64,000 bases of DNA from Hygrocybe punicea (GCA_963556145.1 OY744468.1:3968001-4032000), one strand, 5' to 3'; positions 45,401 through 56,673 are shown, counted from the stretch's first letter. The notes: a model not told the origin generated them from the letters alone. Numbers and translations are program-made.

Positions 45401-47162
45401 CCAGGAGGAAGTAAGCCTATATCCAACACTGGGACAACTGACACACCTCTCTCCATGATTTGTTGATGGCCCAATCAATCGAGAGCTTCTCAATGAGATG
45501 GAATACGTCATGAAGCCAGTGGTGATAAAATGCCATGGCCCCCAAAGGACACTTCTCAGCATTGAGGTGAGCAATAAAGGTGCTGTAGATGGGGTTGACA
45601 ACCTGGGCACCATTAAGTACTATGTCTAGGGCACACTGTGAGATCCGTACCGTTTTGAGGCCTCACTTGCCTGCTTTCTCCTCACCCTGCATTCCGAGGA
45701 CACTGTAGACAGATGTTTGCTTGTTTGGATGGAGGAATGTGTACGGCTGGAGCTCGCACAGCTTTAGCATGTGGAAATCATCGCCTCAATTCCCGCTGGC
45801 ATTCTGGCATGTCCATGCCAGATGGCCATTGATGACCATACGCACTGCATGAGCATATGAGTGGATTTTGATCAATGAAAACACATCCACACACCCTCAC
45901 GGTGATCGAGAAAGCTATATCCAATTTCTTCCAGCTTTTCGTCAGAGACTTGATCAAGGAAAGTGTTGGCGATGATATCAGGAGCATCTTCCCCTGGTAT
46001 TAACCCGAAAATCATGTCTTATGAACAAAATACAATGGATCATTCCATATAGCGTACCTGCGAGCACGTTGAAGGACTTCATCCATGCGTATTTTCACCA
46101 GATCATACACATAAACAGTGGTGGCAGGGTGTTTGACAGCCAGTGTTGGATCTTGTGCATGCTGGACCTTGCAGATGCACAACACACTGAAGAACATTTT
46201 CTTGATTTGTGACTGGAAGTGAGAAAATTCAGCGGGGCACTGCAGCATGCACACAAAGACCTCACTGCCCCAATATAAGTCCCAGGAATCTCAACGCCTC
46301 ATCGATTCTGCTTCGAGCACTCTGCTGACCAATTGATGAACAAAAGAAGCGAGTGTTCATCCACAATCCGGTCGCGGATGGTGCCTTTCTCAAGCGCTTG
46401 GGTGCAGAACAGCTGTGAAACATATATGGATGAGATCACAGGTCGCCGCAGTCCAAGCAGCACTAACGCACCTCCCAAAACCTCACAACACTCTTTTGGG
46501 CATTCCGGCCACCTGCACAACAATTTTTCTCAGTATGTTCTGCAGCCGCAGTCCATGTGCTGGCTTGAAATTGCACAAAGAGATCTATTTGCATTGGTCA
46601 GGAGAAGTTTGAGTGGTAAATGAGGCGAGGTCAGACTCACTTCCATTTACATCACCACCGTCATCGCCACCTTGGTCATTTTCAAGCTTATCAAGCCCAT
46701 CTTCGTCATACTCAAGCAGCTCAGCAGCATTCCCACCCTCAACATCAAATTCGGCACACAAGGCCTCTTTGTCATCTTCTGCATCAGATTCCGAGTCACC
46801 TCTGATGTCGGCCACAGTACGGGGAACTGAGATGACTGCTGTAGGTGTTGTAGGTGCTGTAGTTGAGGTCGCAGCCTCTGCCATGGCCACTGATGGTGAC
46901 AGTGTGGTTTGTTGCAAAGCCGCAGCTCTACTCTGGACGGTGACTTTTTCAGCAGCCTTGCGCTGGCATTTCCGTGGTCGTGGTGACGGAGTTGGATCCC
47001 TAAGTGATGGGAGAGGCTCATCAGGGAACCTGGACAACATTTGATCATGGAAATGAAGCAGAAATGCAACGCGTACCAGTGCTTGAAAAGAGCCTGCCTT
47101 AGGCAGTCGAGAGTCCAACTCTGGGCTGGTGTGATTCCAAATTGGAGGCAGGCATCTCTCAT
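42431..47162 (-). pseudogene. Crypton-like tyrosine recombinase (Ndc10_II / GCR1_C type), decayed
   Basis: Minus-strand gene in pieces. ATG at 47160-47162: MRDACLQFGITPAQSWTLDC, LRQALFKHW, an intron, FPDEPLPSLRD, then a Ser/Pro/acidic linker. Near 46500-46330: ALVLLGLRRPVISSIYVSQ and DEHSLLLFINWSAE. Near 46200-46050: KHPATTVYVYDLVKIRMDEV. Near 45950: TFLDQVSDEKLEEIGYSFLD. Near 45560-45230: HLNAEKCPLGAMAFYHHWLH, INKSWREV, PYNESNLYNLYYQAYKRAG and HFPRHILGYLQERLG, where H-x-x-R is the tyrosine-recombinase box. Near 44690: PALVQPDVQAWVKMVFPSEL. Near 43700-43480: KARKWFERFCEIPEWI, a GCR1_C-like block. A basic tail, AQQKKKRAPTIAGQKKSKHG, ends TAG 42431-42433 beyond an inserted foldback element. Several frameshifts separate the blocks. 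Confidence 0.65.
42625..43436. mobile_element. 812 bp foldback element inside the Crypton-like gene
   Basis: Near-perfect palindrome: starts CAGCTGTTTTAGTAATTCAT and ends with its complement except one CpG transition in the first 12 bases. It is flanked by TA (42623-42624 and 43437-43438). Arms of about 360 bp surround a loop of about 90 bp near 42985-43075. Removing it joins the recombinase frame (LPQTVVSPVLGL to TVSVFISIKQID) without a stop. It shares the terminal CAGCTGTTTT with the element at 31884-32433. Confidence 0.9.
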
Positions 47163-49629
47163 TGCCTGCTTTCTCGTAGCAGCTAATCTAAGAAGCCTAA
47201 GCCAGCACCAACAGCTTGGAGCCAGGACAACAAAAAAGCTCACAGTTGCTGCCAATACGCTTCAGCAGCACCATCCTCCCATCCTCCCACTCCGAAATTC
47301 GGTGCAAAAGGGGACGCTGCACTCGCTGAAGCAAGAATAGGGCAAAAATCATGGGTTTGGCCAAGGCCAGGCAGGGTAGTTGGTGGATTGTGGTTGGTGG
47401 TAGGGAGAGACATAGGTGGGGGGGTTAACGTCAATTAGCTAGCCATAATGTAAGGAAACTAAGGTTTTGGCCGCCTTCAAGGTGACTGTGCACTCATCAC
47501 CATGGCAAATTTGGTGACCCAGCACGGTCACCAGCATTGGTGACTTGGCCGCAAAAAAATGGGGGTGGTCACAATAAAGTGGTGACTTGCCCCTTTGGGA
47601 TGCCAGTGGTGTCTCCACGTTCTCAGTTTGCAGTTCTCGGTTTGCAGTTCTTGTGTCACAGGTTCTTGTATCCAGGGTTCTCAAAGGTGCAAAAGGTGTT
47701 TGGGGCTCATTTAGTTCTGGTAATTCAGTGGGTAAGGCGGTTGGGTAGTGTCTGACAAGTCAAATAGGAAAATTGTGAAATTGAGATGTGAGGGAAACAG
47801 ACATGAAGAGAGAAAAGGAGAAACTGAGGGGAAGGAAACTGAGGGGAAGGAAATAGAGAGGAAGGAAACAGAGAGGAAAGGAACAGGGGACAGGAAACAG
47901 AGAAGGAAATAGAGGGGAAAGCTATGTACTTGGGTGCTAGAGCTGGTGCCAGCATCGAGGGATCTCTTTGCATGGGCTCTGGGCAACAGTTGCAAGGGGT
48001 CATGAGGGCCTGGGAATGAGGCTGGGGGTCCTAACGAACATATGTGAGTGGGGTGGGGTTGCCAGAGTAGCAGTTGTGGGGTGGTGACATGAGATGGCAT
48101 TGGGGGTCCAAACACGGTGGGGATGGCTCATTCAGGGCATTGATGAGATGTAGGGTGCTCTGGGGTGATAAACTGGTTGGCCATGAGCTTGATGAGTGGG
48201 CATGGGACCAGTTGCATTGGCAGAATGGGGTCATGCAGTGGTGACGTGGCATTCATGGGGTGACCAAACAGGGCAGGGTGGCTTCGTTTGGGGCAATGAA
48301 GCATAGTGGGGGTGTCCGGACAGTAGACCAAGGATGTGGGGGGGTTGAGCGAATGCAGGTGGGGTTGAAATGCATGAAAAAACGGTGGTAGAAAGGTGAT
48401 GACGTGGTGGGGCATGGTATCCAAAATGGACAGCGACAGGGGTTCTTTCAGGCAGAATGTGGGCACCAGGTTGTCGAGCGTGAATGTGGGGGCCTGGATG
48501 GATACGTGTGGGCCAGGGAACGCTAAAAAATGGGGGGTTGAAAGTTGGTAATGTGGGTGGCTGTTGGTGTCAAAAACGGATGTCAACAGCGCTTCCAAAG
48601 TGACGTGGGGCAAGGTGGGGCCATAAAATGTTGAGTGGAGGTGGTGGGGGGTCATCTTGGGCCTGTGAAGGGTGAGGGCACGAACAAGGTGACACAGTCT
48701 GGCTGGGTGTTCAAAATGGGTCATGCCCACATTTTTGGAGTGATGTGGGGCACTATTGGGCTGAATATGAGTGCCAGGGGGTAACTCAAGCATTGTATGG
48801 CCATGAATGAAGGGAAAATCCACAATTGCGGAGCAGTGGGTGGTGGGTAAAATAGGTGATTTGGACCTCAGACACGCAGCATGCGTATCAACGTAAAGAT
48901 AATAAGAACTCTGGAAGGGGAACCGGAGTTCAGAGAAGGATAAAAGTAACAAAAGGTTGCTACATACAGTGACAAGTAAACAAAGGGAAAGGATGGATAG
49001 GAGTTCATAGAAATGGAGATGAAGAAGAATAGAGTATAAACAAGGAAAGGAACAATAACGTACATGAGGGGATAAGATAAGATAAAATGGCGGAAAAGTC
49101 TGGAGTGGAGTTCATCGGAATTCTTCAGAGTTGCATAGATATGACATATTGCAACACCAGCAACCCCCCCTGCTGCCATTCGCCATCTGTTCACACCATT
49201 GGGGGTGAGTGCTAGCCACCGGCACCTGAGCAAATGGGCTGGTTGCTGCTGCTGTTGTGGTTCGTGCCATAGCTGATGCCGATTCCATTAGCATGCATTG
49301 GTGTTGGTGTCATGGGGTTTCTGGTGGTAGTGGTGGTGGTGGCAGCGGTGGGATGGATTTCTGCTGGCATTGCTAACTCGCACCTAGCGCAATAAGTAAC
49401 TAAAAATTAAAGTTAGTTGAAGTACATGAAATATGGGACTTATCTTGAGCAGAACAGTTTGCCGCGAACAGTTCTGCTCATCAGGGTGTGAATCGTCGCC
49501 GGTATCCAAGTTTCCATTGTTGTTGAGAGGGTGGGGAGTGGGAGTGTGGTGGGAGGCAGGAAGCAAGTTCATCTTCAATGAGGTTGTCGTGCTGTTGGGC
49601 ATGACATATCATGTCACGGTACACTCACC
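47163..49629. other. non-genic, strand-asymmetric region (G/T-rich on plus)
   Basis: Long stretches are rich in GTGGGG, GGTGAC and similar words on the plus strand, giving open His/Pro/Thr/Ser-rich frames on the minus strand (for example 48128-48952). No domain, start context or intron pattern supports a gene. A purine tract lies at 47815-47930. Confidence 0.45.
47815..47930 (+). repeat. homopurine minisatellite
   Basis: Over 100 bp almost without pyrimidines, built from units like GAGGGGAAGGAAACTGA, repeated with small changes about seven times. Such tracts can form triplex DNA. Confidence 0.85.
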
Positions 49630-49790
49630 AGTTCGGACCGGTCCAAACAGGTTCTGGACCATGGAAAAACATGTGAACATGGAACTGGACTTCAGGTCCA
49701 GTTCATGCCTGGCCTCAAACCTGGACCCAAACTGTGGTTCAGTTCTCATTGGTTCAAGTTTGAACCACAGTTCTGAACCAGACCTGTCCA
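49630..49790. repeat. GAACC/GGTTC-rich degenerate palindromic sequence, third tract
   Basis: Contains GGTTCTGGACCATGG, CTGGACTTCAGGTCCAG and TTCAAGTTTGAA, all small palindromes, with GGTTCAG repeats in both orientations. Same type as 38690-38850 and 40250-40400. Confidence 0.7.
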
Positions 49791-50478
49791 TCACTAGTCA
49801 AAATGATATTATATTATCACCACTGGCCCACACACTACCTGTGACACCTTATGCAGCTGAGACTAGGCCATGCATGCACCATTACCTGTCATTAATATAT
49901 ATCTTGTGGTGAATCTGTCAAAATGCTAATACAAGATATTATATTATAACTTCTGGCCTAATTGTGTATTTCAAATAATTTTGGGTCATGCCTGATCAGC
50001 ACTGTCTGCATTGTTTTACCAATGACAAACTCTGCCAACTGCTACTGGCTTCCAAATGATTTCATGATGGGGATGTCCCCAGATTGGCCAAGCCATGTGC
50101 CTTGGGAAAAGATATTGGTCAGCCAAGGTTGGCCGGCCCACTTTGAGTGGGAATTGTCGATCTTGGCTGACCCATGTATTGTGGAAAAGATATGTTGTAA
50201 GGGCTCATTACCTAGTATAACCATTCAAATCCATTTCAGTATTTCATTAGATTCCTAATGTCACTTGGTAAAGTTTCAAAGTCCATATTTTGTTATCAAA
50301 AAAATCCAGAAAGTGCCAAAATAAAATTGTTTTCCCAAACTACCTATACTACATGAATTAAAGCACAGTGCAGTCACAAAATAAAGTAGGAATCCTTGGG
50401 AAAGCAGTAAGCTCGAATAAGAAGATTTAGTGATGAAGCATCCAAATCCAAATTATTTGCGATAAATAATGCATTGCT
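49791..50478. other. non-genic region at the right edge of the repeat island
   Basis: AT-rich, no gene recognised. Holds two related words, TTGGCCAAGCCATGTGCCTTG and TTGGCTGACCCATGTATTGTG, near 50083 and 50162. Ends at the stop codon of the DUF1748 gene. Confidence 0.4.
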
Positions 50479-50766
50479 TCACGACTTCCTAAAATCTCTC
50501 CTAAAATAACTGCTATTGACAGCCGTTGCCTGCACTGTCTCGAAAAGCGACTCTCCGACGCCTAGGAAATGTTCGGCGATGGAGCGTACGGTGGGATCAG
50601 ATATCGCAGCAGCATCCGGTCTGTTCAAAAAAGTTAGCCATCAGTCTAATGGAATAAGGACAAGGCTGAGGACTGACGTGAAGCCGCTCGAACGCCGCAC
50701 ACCAGCAATGACTGTCGAGAGTAGTAGGGCGTCGAATGCGTAATGAACTATCCTTCCAAGCACCAT
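50479..50766 (-). CDS. DUF1748 family small protein
   Basis: Short fungal-conserved membrane-associated protein of unknown function. ATG at 50764-50766: MVLGRIVHYAFDALLLSTVI, AGVRRSSGFT, an intron at 50621-50677 (57 nt, GT-AG), PDAAAISDPTVRSIAEHFLG, VGESLFETVQATAVNSSYF, RRDFRKS, stop TGA at 50479-50481. 76 residues, which suits the family. The N-terminal part is hydrophobic. The short frame on the plus strand here is a shadow. Divergent from MED22, 76 bp away. Confidence 0.85.
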
Positions 50767-50842
50767 GGTTTTGTGTTTGTCCTGGTGTGACACTTAAGTA
50801 AGTGTTTGTAACAGTCTGGTCCGGTCCGTCCTCTGTTTCCTG

Positions 50843-51415
50843 ATGGAAGTGCCCCAGACAGACGTTTCACGTCCCTCAGCGTTGCCTACGGCCCATCTCC
50901 TCCAACGCGGTAGTAGCAACCAGACTATTGTCGACCAAAACTCTGCTGAATACTTGGACGCAATCGAGGAGGAATGGAACAAGAAAGTGGACATGGAGAT
51001 CGAGACGCTTGTGGATGGTATGGTGGACCTGGTCAGCTTGGCTTCAGTGAGTGCTCTACAGGAGGTTTTACCGTGCTGGCTGATTGTCTTGGTCGTATGA
51101 AGCTTGGGAGCAAGGATAAATTTGGCATAGCACAGGAAGCTTTTCAAGCTCAATCTCGGACAGAATCTATGGTGTTTACTTGATCGCTATTATCCTCTCC
51201 TCTCCCCTTACCAGCGTACATCTTTCCAGATTCGGGCAGCGAATTCGCTACTCTCCATCACTCATTCCATGAAACTGTTACTTTTGCTCTCCGATGAAGC
51301 GCAGATTGCACACCGGCGTGATGCTGAATTAAAGGGTTTACAGGAGGAGAAAAACAAAGCTCGGGCAAACGTTGCCACTCTCTTGGATGAGATGATGAGG
51401 CCATTGGTGAAGTAA
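50843..51415 (+). CDS. MED22: Mediator complex subunit 22 (Srb6/Surf5 family)
   Basis: Head-module subunit of Mediator, which links activators to RNA polymerase II. ATG at 50843: MEVPQTDVSRPSALPTAHLL, then the family core YLDAIEEEWNKKVDMEIETL, VDGMVDLVSLAS, an intron, KDKFGIAQEAFQAQSRTESM, an intron ending at tttccag (about 51232), IRAANSLLSITHSMKLLLLL, SDEAQIAHRRDAELKGLQEE, LLDEMMRPLVK, stop TAA 51413-51415. The whole protein of about 145 residues is mostly helical, as expected. Confidence 0.92.
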
Positions 51416-51465
51416 TTGACAGCCAAGAATCATATTTGAAGAATATTACGTAATGGTTAATCTCC

Positions 51466-54400
51466 ATGTATTCTTCTGTGCGACGCCGTTTCTCGCCTGT
51501 TGTTATCCCGCAAAACACCTTCGTTTACGGCTTTAATACATCATCAAGAAGACAGAGAGAGCTCCCAAGACCAGTGTACCGGCAGTTTACAACTCTCCTG
51601 ACATCTGGTCCCGTCGTGCGGCGTCGATTCTTACATGCGGCTCTTCGTCATATCGCTGCTCGGGCTATCTCATACTCGTCAATCCCAAGATTTCTCGCCC
51701 GCGCATTTCGGGTGCCTATTGCTGGAGCAACTGTTGGCGCTGGAGGGTTAGGTTATGCAAACTACAAATTCGAAAGTGAGTGTTACAAACTATTTCTGAA
51801 CGTTCAAGCTAGGAAAGGCCGAAATCCACGAATAACAGAATTCAGAGAGAAGTCAACAGCCTGGATTAATTCTTTGCAAGATGCTGCTACAAATGTCGTC
51901 AATTTCACTTCTGACAGTGTCGAATTTGTCTCGTCAAGTATGTCCGAAGCTAAATTACACACGCCTCAATTTCTCAAGAATATGTTCTCTCGAGAGGGCT
52001 TCGGGAATTCTGTGCAAGATGCTGCCACAAACGTCTTCAACTTCGGTTCTGACAGCGTCAAAGCTGTCTCCTCAAGACTATCAGAAGCCAAACTACCCAC
52101 CGTTGAAACGCCCCAACTTCTCAAAGATATGTTCTCTCGGGAGGGCTTCGAAAGTCGTGGGCGGGATGAACAGGGTAGAGAGGAACCTGGGAAATCGAGC
52201 AATCGAACCCCAAGAGATAATGCCGCGATCGCCGCTCTAGTTGCAGCTACCATGTCTTCCCCTTCCGATTCAAAGGTCAAGTCGGATGCCGACAAACACA
52301 ATGCGGACTTGAAGCAAAATGGGCTCATGCACCTGACGCGAAAGCTGATTGAAATCAGGAGCATGTTGTTATGCATCGATCAAAGTGATGCGCTCAAATT
52401 GCCCAGTATCGTTGTCATCGGCAGCCAAAGTTCTGGAAAGAGCTCCGTTCTGGAAGCCATTGTCGGTCACGAGTTTCTGCCGAAGTAGGTTCATGATTCT
52501 CCCTTTCAAGTCTCGATATGGTACCACCTCCTCATGATTTTGTAGAGGAAGTAACATGGCGACCCGGCGACCTATCGAACTCACTCTCGTACACACGCCT
52601 GCAACAAATGGAACTTTGCCTCACGAATATGGCGAATTCCCGACATTAGGTCTTGGGAGAATCACCGACTTCCGCGATATCCAGAAAACGCTCACAGACC
52701 TCAACCTTGCGGTTCCAGCTTCCGAAGCCGTTTCCACTCAACCAATAGATCTTCATATATACAGTCCAAACATTCCCGATCTGACCCTCATTGACTTACC
52801 AGGGTATATACAGATTTCATCTATGGACCAGCCAGAGACGCTCAAAGAGAAGATTGCGGTTCTCTGTGACAAATACATCCGCGAACCTAACATAATTCTG
52901 GCTGTATGTGCGGCAGATGTGGACCTTGCCAATTCTCCAGCATTGCGTGCAAGTCGTAAAGTCGATCCTCTGGGTCTACGCACCATTGGAGTCATCACAA
53001 AGATGGATTTGGTTCCTCCGACTCAGGGTGCCGACATCTTGGCCGGGAATCGGTATCCGCTGCATTTGGGTTACGTGGGTGTCGTCGCAAAGTCACCGGG
53101 GACGGATAAGGTGGAATCCACTCCTGAAGCAATGCACCATGGGGAGTGTGGTTATTTTGGCGCTAACAAAGCCTTCTTTGGTACTTCCACCTCGCTCATG
53201 GTGGGTACTGACACTCTCCGGCGGCGGCTAATGGAAGTCCTGGAATCATCCATGGCATCATCTTTGCACGGGATTACGAACGCTGTCCAGTTAGAGCTGG
53301 AAGAAGCCACCTATCAATTCAAAGTGCAGTATAACGACCGCCGGATAACAGCAGAATCGTATGTCGCCGAGACAGTCGACACCTTAAAGGCTCGATTCAA
53401 GGAGTTTACGGCGGAGTTCCGGAAGCCCCAGATCCGTGCCAAACTGAAAGTCATGTTGGATGAGAAAGTCATGGATGTTTTGGAGCAGTTGTACTGGCTG
53501 GATAAGCGTGTGCCGGAGCTGGGCGATCTTGCTGCGGATCCGAAAGTGAAGCCGGAAGAAGTCGAGCCTTACTGGCGACACAAGCTGGATGCAGCGTCAT
53601 CGTTACTGACCAAGTCAGGTGTGGGGCGTGACTCTACCCTACTCGTGGCTGATGGTCTGCGTACGCTCATCGACTCTATAGCATCTGGCGAGCCATTTTC
53701 CTTCCACCCCAAGGCTTCAGAGCGTCTCATTCAATTCTCACACATGATACTTCGAGATAGGATTGGGGTTACTTCAGATCAAGTCGAGAATTGTATCAAG
53801 CCGTATAAGTACGAAGTTGAGGTTGGTGACAGGGAGTGGGCGTCCGGAAGAGAACGAGCGATTGACTTGTTTGAGAAGGAGGTTGGGATGTGTGAAGGGA
53901 AGTTGAAGGAGATAAGGAAGAAGGTCGGAGGTAGCCGGAGACTGAGTCTGTTGACGTCTTACACCAAAACTCTGGAAGAACAGGAGAGGGAGAAGAAGAC
54001 TAGGCGGTTGGCTAATATCGATAGCAATACAGAGGAAGACCAAACAGAATCTACCCCGGACTCGTTTAGATATCCTCCGGCTCAAATCGTTGATGGTATG
54101 TGGTCTGGAACCCTCCATCATCCTCGTTCTCACGATTCCGAGTCGCAGCGCAACGTGCAATGCTATACCACGACAGACTGAATATTTTAAAGCTGCGCCT
54201 TGCAGTGTTGAGATCAAAACGCTGTCGCGCAGGCCCAGAGAGTGACGTTCTTTGCCCAGAGGCCTTTCTCAACGTTGTGGCAGACAAGCTGGCCTACACT
54301 GCGGCAATGTTCATCAACATTGAGCTGCTAGATCAGTTCTTTTATCAGGTGAGCTGCATGTCGGCTATCCCATCGCAAGGAACAAGTCCTGATGGATGAA

Positions 54401-54680
54401 ATGAACAGTTCCCTCGCGAAATCGATTCACGCCTACTGTACGACCTCGACCGAAGGGAGATCATTGAGTTTTCCCGAGAAAATCCTGTCATCAGACGTCA
54501 TCTTGATCTGCAAGATAGGAAAGACAAGTTGGAGGAGGTAAACAATCTCAGTGGCTCTTCGCACCAACTGACACCTATGCTTCGAAGGTCATGAAACAGC
54601 TCAATAGTCTCTCAACATTGAGGGCTGATCCCCAGCCTGCGCCTCGCCGGCAACGAGGATTATTTGGAGGGGTGTTCTGA
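51466..54680 (+). CDS. MGM1: Mgm1/OPA1-like mitochondrial dynamin GTPase
   Basis: Inner-membrane dynamin that fuses mitochondrial inner membranes and shapes cristae. ATG at 51466. Arg-rich presequence ([11 protein letters not shown]), then a hydrophobic segment around residues 75-100 ([20 protein letters not shown]). Residues about 138-228 hold two tandem copies of a 42-45 residue unit starting QDAATNV. GTPase: G1 GSQSSGKSS (residues 319-327), [12 protein letters not shown] switch region, DLPG, TKMD, and a G5-like VVAKS. The long second exon (52550-54096) covers the GTPase end and stalk ([40 protein letters not shown]). After introns come [58 protein letters not shown] and [11 protein letters not shown], stop TGA 54678-54680. 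No frame breaks. Confidence 0.93.
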
Positions 54681-54788
54681 TTCCCGCAGTCCTTTAGTTC
54701 GGTTCCACTTATATTAGAACTCTCTTCTTCATGTTTACAACGTGAAACAGTGGTCAACAGATGAAATAATAATGTTAGTCTGGGAATA

Positions 54789-55397
54789 TCAGAGTTTGGC
54801 CTTAAATTTTGCGCTCTAAGCAGGAACAGTTTGGGTGGGGTTTAGAGTGATGACGGTGATATCTCACTTTGAGCAGGCCATCAAGCTTGGTTGCAAGCAT
54901 CATGTTTCCTTTGGTCTTGAGCTTGCCGGTCATGAATGCTTTCTGGCCATTGAGCTCCAGATTGCAGGCATTTAGAATAACATCGACGGGATCTGGTTTT
55001 GAAACCGACCTTGCCCTCTGCTAGCTGCACGAAAACGTCATCTGTGAGAATGACAGTAACATCCGCCTTAGGTTTGGCCTCCCCCTTGTACACAGTGCCA
55101 GCCTTCTTCATGTCGATTGTCCAGATGGCTTCTTCCTTTGCCTCATTTGCGACCCGCAGCTCGAAAATTCCGTTTGTCTACTGACGGGCGTTTAGAACGC
55201 CAAGCAATGATTTGGTTTGAAACACAAGAAATATGGTGCACCTTCTTTATTTGGGTGTTCTTCTCCTCGTCACTGTATTGTGTGAGGGAAGAGCTGAGAG
55301 CGGATAAGATGTCGGAAGCCTAGTGGATAAGATAAGTTAGAGGCAGGAAAGAATGAGACAGAAATACCTTGAAACCGTCGACTTTGAGTTCAGACAT
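54789..55397 (-). CDS. SCP2 sterol-carrier domain protein with C-terminal AKL
   Basis: Small lipid-binding protein of the SCP2 family. ATG at 55395-55397: MSELKVDGFKASDILSALSS, TQIKKVQ-type linker, an intron, GIFELRVANEAKEEAIWTID, MKKAGTVYKGEAKPKADVTV, ILTDDVFVQLAEGK, an intron, LNGQKAFMTGKLKTKGNMML, ATKLDGLLK, an intron, SAKFKAKL, stop TGA at 54789-54791. The GQKAFMTGKLKTKGN block is the family signature. The final AKL matches the PTS1 consensus, so a peroxisomal location is likely. It converges with MGM1 with about 108 bp between stops. Confidence 0.9.
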
Positions 55398-55581
55398 GAT
55401 GAACGGAGGTTGGCTCTACAATACTGGCATATGTTACTTCGAGTTCATCCCGGGCCGGTAGATAAAATAATTTTGTAGATATCGGACCAATAAATATTCG
55501 GAGTTTATTTGACTGGCGTTGAGGTCAAAGCCTCCTCATCGCCAACGACAGTCCGCTCGCTATTCTTGCCCGACTCAAGCC

Positions 55582-56673
55582 ATGAAATATATTGAATATC
55601 CGGAGCTTTCGCGACTCGCCAGAGCTCTCACCCATGAAGGGCCCGAATGTTCGGTTCACACCCGTATTGAAGCCTACAGTTGCAAAAACATCAAACGCGA
55701 CAAGAAACTCTTCAGGTCCCTCGAGCACTCGTATAACGATGACATTTCTCATCCCACTACCTTCCCCCCCTGGCTCGCCCTGGAAAACGAGCCGGACATG
55801 ACGCCCTTTGGTCCCTTTGACAAGCATGCCTCTCGAAAGACCTTGTATCTCCTTATCGCCACTCTTAACATCGCCTTCCCCGACCACGAGTTCTCCGACG
55901 TCAAACCTGCCCATTTCAACAAAGAACAGAATGGAGCCAGCGTCCTAAACGCGCTCAGCACCACCCTTATCTCCCCTCACCGTGCCGGAGAACGTGCTCC
56001 CCGCACTTACTCCTCCTATCCTCCTACTTCGTCTGATTTCTTCCCCTCATCGGTTCCCACCTCTTCATCCCCGCTAAACCACGCAGTCGCAAGCCCCTAT
56101 GCTCCTCCGCAGATCGTCTCAGGCACTCACCCCTCACTCTACCGCCTCCTTGACGACGTAATCGGCCTCTCTGAATGCGAAGTCTTCTCATACACGCCCG
56201 ACATTGACTCGGATCCGCACGCAAACGACTTTTCGGACGATGAAGACGACATTGTATCCGTGGGTGATGAAGATTCGTCCACCGACGATGACGACGCCAC
56301 ATTTCAGTTTGATGATTACGACGTCGATGAGGTGCAGTCAGGGCGCCACCCCATCAGTGCCTCGCCCCCAAGTCCTCACTCTGCAATCAGCCAATCCCCA
56401 CCATGGTACGCATCTTCCCTTACTTACGGGAACATGGGAAAGAAACGTCGCGGCGCATTGCTGTGGTCTTCGCACTGGTTCTTCCTCAATCGCAAGCAGA
56501 AGCGCATTCTGTTTATTACGGTGTGGGCGCGCACGCGGGGGATGGCTAGATCGTGGTCGGATGAGGTGTATGAGTTGACAGCAGACAAAGATTTGACAGC
56601 GGAGAGGTTCTTGGGATGGGAGGGCGGCATCGGTGCCGGCGCTAGGGCGATGGGACTCACTGTATCGTCTTGA
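55582..56673 (+). CDS. MAF1: MAF1 repressor of RNA polymerase III
   Basis: Nutrient- and stress-responsive repressor of Pol III. ATG at 55582: MKYIEYPELSRLARALTHEG, VHTRIEAYSCKNIKRDKKLF, SLEHSY, then FGPFDKHASRKTLYLLIATL, AFPDHEFSDVKPAHFNKEQN. A Ser/Pro-rich linker follows, which in the family holds phosphorylation sites, then YRLLDDVIGLSECEVFSYTP, an acidic run, LLWSSHWFFLNRKQKRILFI and a short variable end. 363 residues, one exon, no intron, in contrast with its neighbours. The A, B and C boxes of MAF1 are all present. Confidence 0.93.
   Translation: MKYIEYPELSRLARALTHEGPECSVHTRIEAYSCKNIKRDKKLFRSLEHSYNDDISHPTTFPPWLALENEPDMTPFGPFDKHASRKTLYLLIATLNIAFPDHEFSDVKPAHFNKEQNGASVLNALSTTLISPHRAGERAPRTYSSYPPTSSDFFPSSVPTSSSPLNHAVASPYAPPQIVSGTHPSLYRLLDDVIGLSECEVFSYTPDIDSDPHANDFSDDEDDIVSVGDEDSSTDDDDATFQFDDYDVDEVQSGRHPISASPPSPHSAISQSPPWYASSLTYGNMGKKRRGALLWSSHWFFLNRKQKRILFITVWARTRGMARSWSDEVYELTADKDLTAERFLGWEGGIGAGARAMGLTVSS

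Noticed and set aside
46613..47044. Ser/Pro-rich plus-strand frame
   Set aside because: Shadow of the acidic linker of the minus-strand Crypton-like gene.
48128..48952. 274-residue His/Pro/Thr-rich open frame on the minus strand
   Set aside because: Codon content follows the GTGGGG-type composition of the plus strand; no recognisable motif, and it lies in a repeat island.
50516..50743. plus-strand 75-residue frame upstream of MED22
   Set aside because: Antisense shadow of the DUF1748 gene, whose spliced product fits a known family.
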